Source: Stomoxys calcitrans (taxonomy: Eukaryota; Arthropoda; Insecta; Diptera; Muscidae). Taken from it: DNA of 64,000 nucleotides. The position numbers were made by a program, and so were the translations under genes. Under the pieces are notes generated by a model. That model was not told the DNA's origin. It saw only the letters and a list, made by a program, of their open reading frames with translations, and did no database searches. The DNA lies in assembly GCF_963082655.1 (NCBI RefSeq), contig NC_081553.1:193257373-193321372 (forward strand), given 5' to 3'. Numbering within the stretch: position 1 is the stretch's first letter; every line of letters begins with the position of its first letter. Positions 1 to 11,408 of the stretch are shown here, piece after piece.

Positions 1-2224
1 TACTGGAAGCCATTTGTTATTCTCTAAACTTTCTCGTGTTTAGAAAACCGTAATTCGTTCTCGAAAACCTACTTTGATGCTCCAAAATCTTCTTTGTTTG
101 AGAAACGTTGGTTCTATGGTCACTGACACCACCAGACTGCAATTCTTCAGTTCTGAAAAGCCTTCGTAAATTCCTCCGTTTCAAAAAGGCTTTCTCTGCA
201 CTGCGGGAACTTTTTTGCTGAGGTGGCCTTTGAAATTCCTAAACCTCCCTTGGGGCGAATTTCTTTCAGGCGGAGGCTGATTCTTCTTTCAGGACTATTA
301 TCTTCTTCAACCAGCCATTGGGATCAGCGAATCTTCCCTGAACCTTAGTTCTTGGAACCGTCTTTTCTCGAGTCACTCAAACTATCTACATTAAGTCTAA
401 TCTTGTGCTCTTAAACGATTTGTTGACACTGAAATCCAGTTTCGGCTCTGTAAAATCTTCTACCTTTATGGAAACCTTGATTCCATTCTCGAAGTTCTTT
501 TTGGTTCAGGCAAGCTTCCTTGTCTCTAGAAATCGTTAGACCTCTGATCACTGATATTTTAAGGAACTTTTCTTGGTACCAGGCCATAGAAATCCAAGAA
601 AGATCGGTTATACAGGATTTGATGAGAAGTTATTTTGGTGTAGCCTAAATTTTCACATTTTTTACAGTTATTTTCTCAATCGGTTATCAATACCCACTGA
701 CAGCTGAGCTCATACATTATCGATATCAATGAAATTCTGCTGCATCAAAACTATGGGGTCACTGGGTAGTCATAACCGGACCTTGAAAGAGTTGGCCACA
801 GTCAATGATCAATTTCCTGAAATAAAGAGCATCCATCACTCCCATCCACAGATTTGGATTCAAAATTCATCATCCTCTTACATACCAAACTAAAAATAGA
901 CTTTGACTAAAAAGTGCCGCTTACCACAGAGTCTTTGCCTTAAGCTTCCCCCAAAAAAAATATTTCTAAGTTCCTTTTCAATTCTAAGACGATCAACAGA
1001 TGATGATGAAGTGTGTGGCGGTACTTGGTGTTGGTGTTGATGCTGTTTTTATGGTTTAGTCACCTAAGAAACCTGTTTCAATCTCTACTCTCAAAGAAGC
1101 ACAGAGGCAGGCGCAGGCGCAGACATATGAATGATCCAAACGAACGAACGAACGGACGGGCGGACGGACGAACGGACCGACGAACAAACGGACATATAAA
1201 ATGCGTTGTTAGACAAATGAAACCTAACGCAGTTTCAAGCAGACACTCACACACACACACACACACACATTGTGTGTGTGTGGGGGGCTAGAGCTGAGAG
1301 GGTGAGAGGGAATTTTAAATGGAGCTGCAAGGTACAATGATCACCGCACCACAAGCCAGACTCTGCCTGAAGAAGGAGGGCTGGGGAGTCAAAAGTAAAA
1401 ACACAGAAACGTTAAATAACATTGTCATTAGAATCCCACACATTTTCAAATCACCTTCAAACCTCAGATGAGAAACAGCAGCAACAGCAACAACAACGGC
1501 AGCAATACCACCGGCAGCAGCAGCAGCAACAGCAACAATAACTATGGCTGCGACTAAGTATTAAAATGATACTTTATGAGCTGTATGTATATTGCCGCTT
1601 GGGAAATCAGCAAGCGAAACGAGAAACATGTCATATTTTAGAAAAAAAATGGAAATGGAAATGAAAATAATGGCAGTGCCGATGGATTAACATGGATAGT
1701 TCCCTTAGCGAAATCCAGTTATTCAAAAAGGCCTATTTGGGTAATAAAAACAAGAAACCTTAGCTTTTCAGAACTCTAAACGATACAAGTGTAAAACTTG
1801 TTCCCAATCCATGGTCAATCCAATCCCTTCCGAATGGCGAAGCGCACGCAGTAGAACCAATGCAAAATTTTTGGAATATGGGTGGTGCAGTACTTTATCG
1901 GCTATGCGCAACCATCTTCGTTAGTTTACCTTGATGTTCTTATCATTCACGGAATGGGCAAACCTTCCATTGATGTCGAAACATACTTCAAACTTCTCTG
2001 GTCATTGACTTTCTTCAATAATTCGATTCTAGGATAATTTGTTATTGGACCCTTACTCGGTTTTCGCCGATTCTCTTACCGATATTGCAATCAATGAGCA
2101 CTTTAGGCTAAGGAAACCGTTTCTAGGGTCACGGAAATCTTTCTCATTTACTTAATTCTAAGTCCGGTGGAAAAAATGTATGATTCTGCAGTCTATTCGC
2201 AATTTTTTTGGGCTCTGAGATACT
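1..2224. repeat. Degenerate halo of the 18-bp repeat, with simple repeats and a less repetitive middle
   Basis: The first ~650 bases and the stretch from ~2,030 onward are dominated by drifting copies of words such as 'GGAACCTTC', 'GAAACCTT' and 'TTTCTGG', the same vocabulary as the clean 18-bp array at 3.06-4.44 kb. Between ~660 and ~2,030 the sequence is less repetitive. It holds a GAAC/GGAC tetranucleotide run (about 1,141-1,190), a CA run turning into a TG run (about 1,244-1,283) and a CAG/CAA-rich patch (about 1,470-1,545). I see no credible gene; the short open frames here cross low-complexity DNA. The halo reads as an old, mutated extension of the array, which is inference from the shared words. 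Confidence 0.6.
1141..1283. repeat. Tetranucleotide run followed by (CA)n-(TG)n microsatellite
   Basis: A GAAC/GGAC/GGGC tetranucleotide run is followed ~55 bases later by about ten CA dinucleotides. After a short TT interruption these switch to a TG run, so the microsatellite is itself an inverted repeat that could fold into a hairpin. It is ordinary slippage DNA apart from the polarity switch. Confidence 0.9.
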
Positions 2225-2232
2225 GTCTCAAT

Positions 2233-2424
2233 CAGGGCTGCGGAGTATAGCCACCCACTCCGACCCCAGGAGGGATTCGTAGTATAAAGCTGGATTCGGA
2301 GAGCGGTTTGGAATCCGTGCAAATTTTCTCAACTCCGAACCAAACTTCGACTCCGGCTCAATAGATTGATTCCGACTTCGACTCCGAACTGAAATACTCA
2401 ACTCCGGTCGAATCCGCAGCCCTA
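2233..2424. mobile_element. hAT-type MITE, 192 bp, with terminal inverted repeats and 8-bp target duplication
   Basis: The element begins CAGGGCTGCGGA and ends TCCGCAGCCCTA, inverted repeats of 11 matching bases. It is flanked by GTCTCAAT on the left (2,225-2,232) and GTCTCAAC on the right (2,425-2,432), an 8-bp direct duplication with one mismatch. An 8-bp duplication and a CAGGG-type terminus are hallmarks of the hAT superfamily. The interior is rich in CTCCGAC/GTCGGAG-like words and has no transposase, so this is a non-autonomous copy mobilised in trans. It sits inside the degenerate 18-bp halo. The class assignment rests on the termini and duplication length. Confidence 0.75.
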
Positions 2425-2433
2425 GTCTCAACT

Positions 2434-3060
2434 TTTCGAAATCTTTTACCTTAGCGGGAACCTCTTCAATCCTTTAACCTTTCATAATTTAAGAACCTTA
2501 CGAATATTTTTCGCTCCTCTATCATTTCCAAAACCTTTCTTGCTTCATTGAACCATCGTTTCTCTGGCCACTGAAACCTTCTGCGTTAACTGTATGCCTG
2601 GATTAATCCTCACCTTCCGTAACTATTTTTGGCTCTGAGATTCTTCTCTACAATCCTTCCTCGTAGCTGGAAATCTTTTTCGATCTTCAGTCACTCTTTG
2701 AATCAGCAAAAATTACTTGGACCCCGAAAACTATTCTGATTCTGGGAACCTTCCCTGTTCTGGGAACCTTATTTCTGGGAAAGAGCAAGATTCAGAAAAA
2801 CTTTCCCAACATGCTTTGACTCGGAGCTTTTGATCTCCGAGGAACCCCTATGCACTAGGAACCATTTGCAATTCTCTAACCTTTGTTTAAATCAGGTAAT
2901 TATCATTGGTTCAAGAAGAACTTCTTGGCTTTAGAATATTTTGTATCACTGATCCATTACTTGCACCTTCCATAACTCCTTTTGGCTTGAGATTCTTCTC
3001 TACAATCCTTCTTCGTTACTGGAAATCCTCGAAAACATTCCTTGTTCTGAAACCCTCCTG
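2434..3060. repeat. Degenerate 18-bp halo, left flank of the clean array
   Basis: The stretch is made of diverged copies of the array words (GGAACCTT, TTCTGGG, GAAACCTTC) that become more regular as the clean array is approached. No coding signal is seen. Confidence 0.6.
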
Positions 3061-4440
3061 GATCTGGGATTCTTCCTGGTTTGAGATCCTTTGTTGGTTC
3101 TGGGAACCTTCCTGGTTCTGGGAAACTTCCTGGTTCTGGGAACCTTCCTGGTTCTGGGAACCTTCCTGGTTCTGGGAACCTTCCTGGTTCGGGGAACCTT
3201 CCTGGTTCTGGGAACCTTCCTGGTTCTGGGAACCTTCCTGGTTCTGGGAACCTTCCTGGTTCTGGGAACCTTCCTGGTTCTGGGAACCTTCCTGGTTCTG
3301 GGAACCTTTCTGGTTCTGGGAACTTTCCTGGTTCTGGGAACCTTCCTGGTTCTGGGAACCTTCCTGGTTCTGGGAACTTTCCTGGTTATGGGAACTTTCC
3401 TGGTTCTGGGAACCTTCCTGGTTCTGGAAACCTTCCTGGTTCTGGGAACCTTCGTGGTTCTGGGAAACTTCCTGATTCTGGGAACGTTCCTAATCCTAGG
3501 AACCTAATTCTGGTAACCTTCCTTCCTGGTTCTAGGAACCTGCCCTGATTCTGGAAACCTTTGTGGTTCTGCGAAGCTTTGCTGGTTCTGGGAACCTTCC
3601 TTGCGCTAGGAACCTACCTAATTCTGGTAACCTTCCTTCCCGGTTCTAGAAACCTGCCCTGATTCTGGGAACCTTCGTCGTTCTGGGAACGTTCGTGGTT
3701 CCGAGAAACTTCCTGATTCTGGGAACTTCATGATTCTGGGATCCTTTCTAATCCTAGGAACCTAATTCTGGTAACCTTCCTTCCTGGTTCTAGGAATTGC
3801 CTGATTCTGGAAACCTTTGTGATTCTGCGAAGCTTTCCTGGTTCTGGGAACCTTCCTTGCGCTAGGAACTTACCTAATTCGGGTAACCTTCCTTCCCGGT
3901 TCTAGAAACCTGCCCTGATTCTGGGAACCTTCGTCGTTCTGGGAACCTTTGTGGTTCTGGGAAACTTCCTGGTTCTGGGAAACTTCCTGGTTCTGGGAAC
4001 CTTCCTGGTTCCGGGAACATTCCTGGTTCTGGGAACCTTCCGGGTTCTGGGAACCTTCCTGGTTCTGGGAACCTTCCTGGTTCTGGGAACCTTCCTGGTT
4101 CTGGGAGCCTTCGTGATTCTGGGAAACTTCCTGATTCTGGCAACCTTCCTGGTTCTGGCAACCTTCCTGGTTCTGGGAACTTTCCTGTTTCTGGGAACTT
4201 TCCTGGTTCTGGGAACTTTCCTGGTTCTGGGAACTGTCCTGGTTCTCATAACCTTCTGGGTCCTGAGAATCTTCCTGTTTCAAGCGAACCTCCCTGATTC
4301 TAGTAAACTTACTGGTTCTAGCACACTCCTGGTTCTGGGAACCTGCTTCGTTTTGGGAACCTTCGTGGTTCTGGGAACCTTCCTAGTTCTAGGAACCACG
4401 CTGGTTCTGGGAATCTTCCTCTCTCTGGCCACAGAAACCT
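3060..4440. repeat. 18-bp minisatellite, unit CTTCCTGGTTCTGGGAAC
   Basis: The unit repeats head to tail with almost no change from ~3,095 to ~3,480 and again from ~3,960 to ~4,240. Between these blocks are noisier copies and a ~230-270-bp segment that occurs twice (compare ~3,540-3,720 with ~3,780-3,950). Each unit contains the dyad GGTTC-TGG-GAACC. Because 18 is a multiple of three, long open frames appear in several frames and on both strands (for example Trp-Phe-Trp-Glu-Pro-Ser repeats and Gly-Asn-Leu-Pro-Gly-Ser repeats). Frames open equally in all directions argue against coding. The low divergence of the two core blocks suggests recent homogenisation. Confidence 0.95.
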
Positions 4441-6700
4441 CCTACTGTTCCAGAAATTGCGACCTTCTGCAAGTTTAATTCTATGCTAGGATTAATTCCC
4501 TTTCTCTTGAAAAATGTCCGGTGCTGAAAAATCAGCAAATTCGTTTGCTTCAGGAATGTTTTCTCGGCTATTGGGAAAAATCCTGTTTTGCTGGCAACCA
4601 TACTTTAAGGAACATACCTTGCTGGTCAAAAACCTTGTTTGGTTCTGAAAACTTTCCACGATTTCAAAAAACTTAGTCGGTTTGAAAATCCTTCCTCAGA
4701 GGAAAGGTTCGGTGACACCTTTCGCGGTATCAAAAACATTCCTCGATTGCAAAAACCTTCATCGCTTTCAGAAACCTTCCTTGGTTTCATGGCTGCTCTT
4801 CGATTTTAGAGAGCCTTTCGATATCAGAAATCTTTCTTTCTCTTAAATATCTTCCGTGGTTTCAAAGACATACCCCAGTTTTCGAATGCTTCCTCAGTTT
4901 CTTAAACACAGTTTCAAAACTGTATCTCTCGGTCTCAGCAACCTTCTGCGGTTTCAAATACACTCTTCTTTGCTGGAATCTTCATTAACCTTGCTAGATT
5001 TCAACAACCTTCTACAAGTTTGGAAACCCTCTTCACTTCCAGAGACCTTTCTTGGTGTTAGATTCCGTTCATGATTAACAAATTCCTTATTGGATATCTG
5101 AAACATTTCTCTGTTTGCAAAACTCTACTCAATTTCGGAACTCTTCTTCAATTTCAGAATCTCGGGAAAGGTTTGTGAAACCAATTTACAATTCTTCTTC
5201 AATTTCAGAAAGGGGAGAAACCATCCTCGGTTCCAGAAACGTTTCTTGCTTTTAAACACCTTCCTTGGTTTCAGAAACCATCCGCAGTTTTTGAATATTC
5301 CTCGGTTTAAGAAACCTTGTTGGGTTTCAGTTTTAGAAAGAGGAGAAACATTCTTAGTTTTCAGAATCATTCCTCGCTTTGGCACCTTCCTTGGTTTCAG
5401 AAACCTTCGCAGTTTTTGAATATTCCTCGACTTAAGAAACTTTGTTGGGTCTCAAAAGCCTTCTTTGGTTTTAGAAATCTTCGTGGGGTTATACAGCTTT
5501 TCTCGGGCTAACAAACCTTGGCAGTTTTTGAATATTCCTAGACTTCAGAAACTTTGTTGGGTTTTAAAAACTTTCTTTGGTTTCAGAAACCTTTTTGGGA
5601 TTATACAACTTTTCTCGGGCTAACAAACCTTCCTTGTTTGCAGAAAACTTCCTTGGTTGCAGAAAACTTCTGGTTGCAGAAGACTTCAGAAACCTTCCTT
5701 GCTTGTACTAACTCTCTTCGGTTTCAGTATTCCTTCTCGGTTTCGGAAATCTTTCCGGGTTGCAGAAATCTTCCTTAGTTCTGGAACCCAGTGCTGGAAA
5801 CTTTTCATGGAGTCCATTAAGCCCTTTCAAACTTTGTAATCTGGGAATCTTCCATGTTTCATCTCCCTCTGTAGAAGCCTAGAAGCCTTCCTTTTCTGGG
5901 TATCTTCCTCAGTTGACCACCACTTCATTTGGCTCTGAACACCTGTATCTCTCTTCCGGAAATATCTTGCGTTCTAGAATACATTCTGCATTTTCTTACC
6001 TCTCATAGGTATCTGAAATCTTTCTCGACTCTCTCTCAAGGCTTTCTGGGGGTGCTATTGAAATTTCTCCACAAAATGTTTCTTTATCCTCGTTTTGTTC
6101 GAGAAACCTTTTTGGAATTTCGGAAAGTTATTTTGATTCTAGGAACCTTCCTTAGTTCTCTGACCTCTTCAAGGTTGTTAGAACCTTATGGGGCACTCGG
6201 AAATCTTTCACTAGTTTTGAGGTCCTACTTTGATTCCCAGAATATACTTTGGCCCTGAGGTTCTTTCGTTTTGTTCTAGAAACCTTTTTAGAATTTTGAA
6301 AGTTATTTTGATTCTAGGAACCTTCCTTAGTTCTATGACCTCTTCAAGGTTGTTAGAACCTTATAGGGCATTCGGAAATCTTTCAATAGTTTTGAGGCCC
6401 TACTATGATTCCCAAAATATACTTTGACCCTGAAGTTTTATCCCAATTCTGTAATATTTTCTTTAACCTTCCTCAGCTCTCCGAAACTTTCTGTTCTCTG
6501 TTCTGTAAAACTATTTCAATTCCTCAAAGCCCTCCCTATTTACAAACTCTCTGCAATCTTCTTATGCTCCAGCATCCTAACACGGATTTCCCAAAAATTT
6601 TTTCTGCAACTCTAATGTTTTTTAGACTTGTTATGATCCCTCTACGATAGAGGTATACTTCCTTGGTTCTGGAAAACATTATCTATCTAAAAACTAGAAT
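4441..6700. repeat. Degenerate halo, right flank, with larger internal duplications
   Basis: The words GAAACCTTC, TTTCAGAAACC and CTTCCTTGGTTTC continue in degraded form to about 6,700. Two larger tandem duplications are visible: a ~112-bp segment (about 5,409-5,520 and 5,521-5,635) and a ~176-bp segment (about 6,087-6,262 and 6,263-6,438). The array has therefore been reshuffled at several scales. Open frames of 60-110 codons here cross repeat units and have no recognisable domain. Confidence 0.7.
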
Positions 6701-6970
6701 TGACCCTAGACATTTTGGGAATATTTTCCTTGTTAGGGTCCAAAAACTTCTGTAACGTGACAAATTACATTTGTTACTCTTCATCCCGAGCTACTTACAC
6801 TTATCGGCTACTCCTGACTCGTACATGCTTCATGCATACTCTTTGCCCACCTACGATTTGTTCTGTCGAAACATACGATTTGTTATTTCTCGGCTATTTC
6901 ATTCCGTCACACGAACCTGCCTCGTATATGCTTGTGACTACTCCCCGAATACCTACTGCGGATTCGATCA

Positions 6971-7010
<40 letters not shown>

Positions 7011-7465
7011 TGGCTTGTCTTTACTAGTTTACCCATAACAACTCCGCTTATGAGTTGTGCAAACAGTCAATGGGGAGACCACTGAGTGTTGGTGTGACAT
7101 TGGGTGTTTATTTCATTGTTTGTTTTTTTCCAATACTGGGAATAATTCTCAAACAATCTGTTTTCGTAGGTGCTCTTAAGGTTGGGTCTTTGCTGCTATC
7201 GGTGTGAACTCTCTGGTGCTGGAGAAAGACTGGCAAAAGTAGATAAGTGGCAGTGTCCGCAATCGAAACAATTTGTCCTAACATAGTTCCAGGTGTTTGC
7301 CCAGCATACGCACTTAGCTTGCATCCGCACTCTGCTCGCATCCGCGCCTAGCTCGCATTCCCGCTTGCATCCGCGGTTCGTTCGCATCCTTAGATAGCAT
7401 AGCAGGCCGTAGATAGCTGCTGTTTCAGATGCTAGACATCTTTTCATTCCATAGACCTTTTAGTA
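6701..7465. other. Non-array spacer with a CA microsatellite and a short GC-rich minisatellite
   Basis: This stretch has no recognisable gene. It contains a pure CA run (about 6,971-7,007). From 7,303 to 7,390 it holds a small, imperfect, GC-rich repeat built on GCTCGCATCCGCG-like units of about 15 bases. It ends where the GC-rich hairpin begins. Confidence 0.6.
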
Positions 7466-7803
7466 GTGAAACCCAAAATCCTAAATAAAAAGTTGTATCC
7501 TTGTATAATCTGAGCGCTGGCCTGGCTGTCCTCCAGATCGTCGTGTTCGGTTCTGGGTTCGGAGCTGGCGGTTGCGGTGACGGCGTTTTCGGGTTCGGTG
7601 GTAGGGAAAGGCGGGTACGCTCTACACCTAGTACCCGCCTTTCCCTACCATCGAACCCGAAAACGCCGTCACCGCAACCGCCAGCTCCGAACACGACGAT
7701 CTGGAGGACAGCCAGGCCAGCGCTCAGATTATACAAGGACACAACTTTTTATTTCGGGTTTCACCGAACACGACGATCTGGAGGACAGCCAGGCCAGCGC
7801 TCT
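7466..7803. repeat. GC-rich long inverted repeat with an extra partial arm
   Basis: The left arm (7,466-7,618) and right arm (7,631-7,764) are reverse complements around a 12-base spacer. By eye they differ by two short indels (about 7 and 12 bases, the latter a local GGTTC-type duplication) and two or three substitutions. About 39 bases of the right arm are repeated directly after it (7,765-7,803). The arms are much richer in G+C than the AT-rich flanks. Read as RNA, the locus would form a long hairpin. No transposase is visible. It could be a foldback element or an inverted duplication of a captured fragment; some frames read a Gly-rich or Asp-Asp-Leu-Glu-Asp-type peptide, but I do not recognise a protein. 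Confidence 0.9.
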
Positions 7804-8630
7804 CTCTGTAACTTTTCATGTTTTAAAGGCTTTTGTTTGCCGTATATGAAACCTGTAAGAAAATATTCCGTTCTAAGTTTAGAGTCTTTGTTTTGCCATG
7901 GCATCACCACCCTTAGCAAAACGGTAGCACCTTCAACATTGTCGGCACACAGTGTAACGATTATAGTTTTCAAGCCCCCACGCATTCAGCAGCAGCAGAA
8001 ATTTGTTGCCCAACATTCAAGCATAAAACGCCGCTAGCGTTTCAAACAACCAGCTATATAAGCATTGAGCCAAGCAAACTTAAAAGGCAGTGCCAGTGTA
8101 TCGCGCTCGTACTCCGCCGACGAACTACACCAGCAACTACACCAACAACTACCTTCATTGTCAAATACTTTGAGCCAACATAAACGCAAAAAAAAAATCC
8201 AATTTGTTGTGATGGAATCTCATTGGTGGCGGGTGGGGGCCGATCGACAACATCAACAATAACAAAAAACACGCGCCAGCACTCGATTCATTCATTCAAA
8301 AATTCATACAAATCCGTCATTCATTGACTAAAACACTGAGTCCAAACACCTCTCCCTCTCTCTCACTCTGGTGAATGCATGAAATTGTTAGAGTCTCTAA
8401 ATGGTAGCTTAGCTGAGCTACCTACCAAAATAAACAGATGGTGGCCGTTAAAAGTTAAATGACGCGTAATATTGAAGTGTGGGCGACAGAATTGGATTTT
8501 GAAAGTCCATCACATACGGATATCAAACAAGATGAGTAAGTGGTCAATGCCAAATAGGGAAATTAAACTAGGAAAGCATTAATGGGTAAATTCGAGAATT
8601 CTAATGACGGTGATGATCACTAAGGTTTTT
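7804..8630. other. Non-repetitive spacer
   Basis: AT-rich DNA with scattered CAGCAG and CAACTACACCAG words and a CTCTCTCTC tract. No gene, splice-site pair or mobile-element terminus was recognised. It precedes the inverted repeat that opens the next array. Confidence 0.5.
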
Positions 8631-9083
8631 TAATGCCATAGTTTGGGGACATGGGTTTCATCAAAACCATAAGCATTCCCGAATATGCCCGTAAATGCCT
8701 TGCTTGGTTAATTTCATGTGGGAGAAGATTTGGGACTTTTAAAGACACAAAGTTGCAAGCACTTAAACCCTTACAACAATTCATGCCTCAAAATTCAGAA
8801 TTGGTTCAAAATAGCATGTCCCCAAATTACAGCGCTGTTCCCAAACTTAGGATGGGAACTTAACTAAGTTTGGGGACAGCGCTGTAATTTGAGGACATGC
8901 TATTTTGAACCAATTCTGAATTTTGAGGCATGAATTGTTGTTAGGGTTTAAGTGCTTGCAACTTTGTGTCTTTAAAAGTCCCAAATCTTCTCCCACATGA
9001 AATTAACCAAGGAAGGCATTTACGGGCATATTCGGGAATGCTTATAGTTTTGATGAGACCCATGTCCCCAAACTATGGCATTA
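8631..9083. repeat. 453-bp near-perfect hairpin of two 220-bp arms
   Basis: Bases 8,631-8,850 and 8,864-9,083 are reverse complements of each other over 220 bases with no indels. I count six mismatches. They flank a 13-base spacer. Each arm is one monomer of the GTTTGGGGACATGC array that continues to the right, so the first monomer has flipped polarity. The high identity between the arms contrasts with the divergent monomers farther right, which implies recent origin or ongoing gene conversion. The locus could form a cruciform or, if transcribed, a long double-stranded RNA. Confidence 0.95.
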
Positions 9084-11408
9084 ACTTACCTAAGTTTGGG
9101 GACAGCGCTGCAATTTGGGGACATGCTATTTTGAACCAATTCTGAATTTTGAGGCATGAATTGTTGTAAGGGTTTAAGTGCTTGCAACTTTGTGTCTTTT
9201 AAAAGTCCCAAATCTTCTCCCACATGAAATTAACCAAGGAAGGCATTTACGGGCATATATGGGAATGCTTATGGTTTTGATGATACCCACTAAGATCTTT
9301 ACTGCTATGCATAGGGGAAATACATCTACTTCCAAAACATACATACTTTGAGGACATACATCCAGGAAGATCTATGAGCAATTTAGGGAATTATAAATGA
9401 TTTGCTGATGATCTCTATAGTTTGGGAATGAGCAAGGGTTGGGAACTAACTCAAGTTTGAGGATAGAGCGTTGCAGTTTGGGGACATGCTACTTTGGGCA
9501 AAATCTAAATCTTGAGGCATGGCATCTTTATGGGGCCTAAATGCTGTTCCTTTTGTCTTTAAAATTGCCAAATCTTCTCGCACATGAAAATTAAATTAGT
9601 TTATCTAAGAAGATATTAATGGGAAAATTTGGGAATTCAAAGGCTTTTGGTGATGCCCTGTAAGGTTTTTTTTGTTATAAGGTTTATCACATCCTGGTGA
9701 TGGGAACTAACCTAAGTTTGGGGACATAGCGTTTTAGTTTGGGGACATGATACTTTAAAGCAAATTCCAAATCTTCAGAAATTGATCTTTTTCAAAGTTT
9801 AAATGGTTGTTCCTTTCTGTCTCCAAGAATCTCAAATCTGCTCGCGCATGAAAAATAGGGAAATTAATCTATGAAGTTGTTTACGGGCATATTCGGGAAT
9901 GCCGATGGTTTTGGTGATACTCACAAAGGTTTCTACCACAATACTTTGGGGGCATACGTCTATTTTGGGGACATGCATCTACTTTAAGGCCATACATACT
10001 TTAGGGACATACATGCAGGAAGATTTATGGGCAATTTAGGGAATTGTAAAGGGTTTGTTGATGATCTTTATATTGTTTTTTTCTGTTAAAGTTTGGGGAT
10101 AAGCTGGGGTTGGGAACTAACTAAAGTTTGAGGACACAGCGTTGTAGTTTGGGGACATGCTATTTTGCTCAAAATCTAAATGTTGAGACATTTTTTTTCA
10201 GGGTTTAAAAGGTTTTTCCTTGTGTCTTTCCAACTTTTCTCGCACATGAAAAACAGGAAAGTATACGTATGAAGGGTATTAGGAAATTTTGAAGACTTTT
10301 GGTGTTACCACTAGGGTTTTCACTGCTATACTTTGGGCACATACTGGGGAAGGGAACTAATTTAAGTTTAGGGACAGAGCGCCGTAGTTTGGGGACATGG
10401 TACTTTGAGCAAAATCCAAGATCGCGAAATGGATTCTGTTTAGAGTTAATGTGGTTGTTCCTTTTTGAAAAAAAGGTTTGTTCCACATGAAAAATAGGGA
10501 AATTAAACTAGGAAGACATTTACGGATAAATAAGGAATGCTGATGGTTTAAATGATACTCACTAAGGCTTTTAATGCTATACCTATTTTGGGGACATGCT
10601 ACTTTGTGCAAAGTATTCGCCTTAAGGCTTGGTTCCTTTTTAGGGTTTGAAAGGTTGTTTCTTGTGTCTTTAAAAGTACCAAATCTTCTCGCACATGAAA
10701 AATATGGTAGTTTATCTATGAAGGCATTTGTGGGCAAATTTGGGAATTGTAAAGGCTTTTGGTGACGCACACTAAGGTTATTATTATTATAGCTTGGGAA
10801 CACGCTGGTGATAGGAACTAAGATGGGGACAGAGCGCTGTAGTTTAGGGACATGGTATTTTGAGCAAATTCCCATGATTGAGAAATTGATTATTTTCAAA
10901 GCTTAATTAAAATAAATATTAAATAAAAATAGGTAAATTATCCTACGAAGGCATTTACGAGCAAATGCGGGTATGCTGATGGTTTAAGTGATACTCAATA
11001 GGGTTCACTGCTATATTTTAAGGAGGCTTCTGTTGATGATGTCAAAGGTTTTTACTGTAACAGTTTTGGAACAAGCTGGGAATGGTAACTAACCGTAGTT
11101 TGGGGACAGAGCGTTGTAATTTGGGGACATGCTACATTGAGCAAAGTTTGAATATTGAGGCATGGATTATTTTCACGGTTTAAAGGGTTGTTTCTTGCGT
11201 TTTTAAAAGTCCCAAATCTTCTCGTTTTTCAACGAAGGCATTTGTGGACAAATTAGAGGATTGTTAAGGCTTTTGATGTTACCAAATAGGGGTTTTACTT
11301 CCATACTTTGGGGACATGCTGGTGTTGAGTACTAAAAGGGACTTAACTATGTTTGGGGACAGTTTTCTGTAGTTTGTGGACAGTTCGCTGTAGTTTGGGG
11401 ACATGCAG
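9084..11408. repeat. Degenerate tandem array built on the TTTGGGGACATGC word
   Basis: About ten monomers follow the hairpin in one orientation. Each begins near CTAAGTTTGGGGACAGCGC (starts near 9,090, 9,450, 9,711, 10,120, 10,361, 10,816, 11,092 and 11,344). Each then carries TTTGGGGACATGCTA, a CCCAAATCTTCTCGCACATG segment and GGCATTTACGGGCA. Spacing varies from ~230 to ~450 bases, so monomers have gained or lost pieces. The first monomer after the hairpin matches its arms closely; later ones are more diverged. The open frames on either strand are accidental. Confidence 0.85.

Noticed and set aside
2906..3548. Long overlapping open frames with Trp-Phe-Trp-Glu-Pro-Ser, Gly-Asn-Leu-Pro-Gly-Ser and Leu-Val-Leu-Gly-Thr-Phe repeats
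   Set aside because: All three forward frames, and minus frames at 3.87-4.28 kb, are open because an 18-bp unit repeats in register. No start context, splice signal or family match supports a protein.
7501..8037. 178-codon Gly/Arg/Pro-rich frame through the GC-rich hairpin
   Set aside because: Both hairpin arms are open on both strands because of their composition, and the frame crosses arm, spacer and arm. It is not a credible protein.
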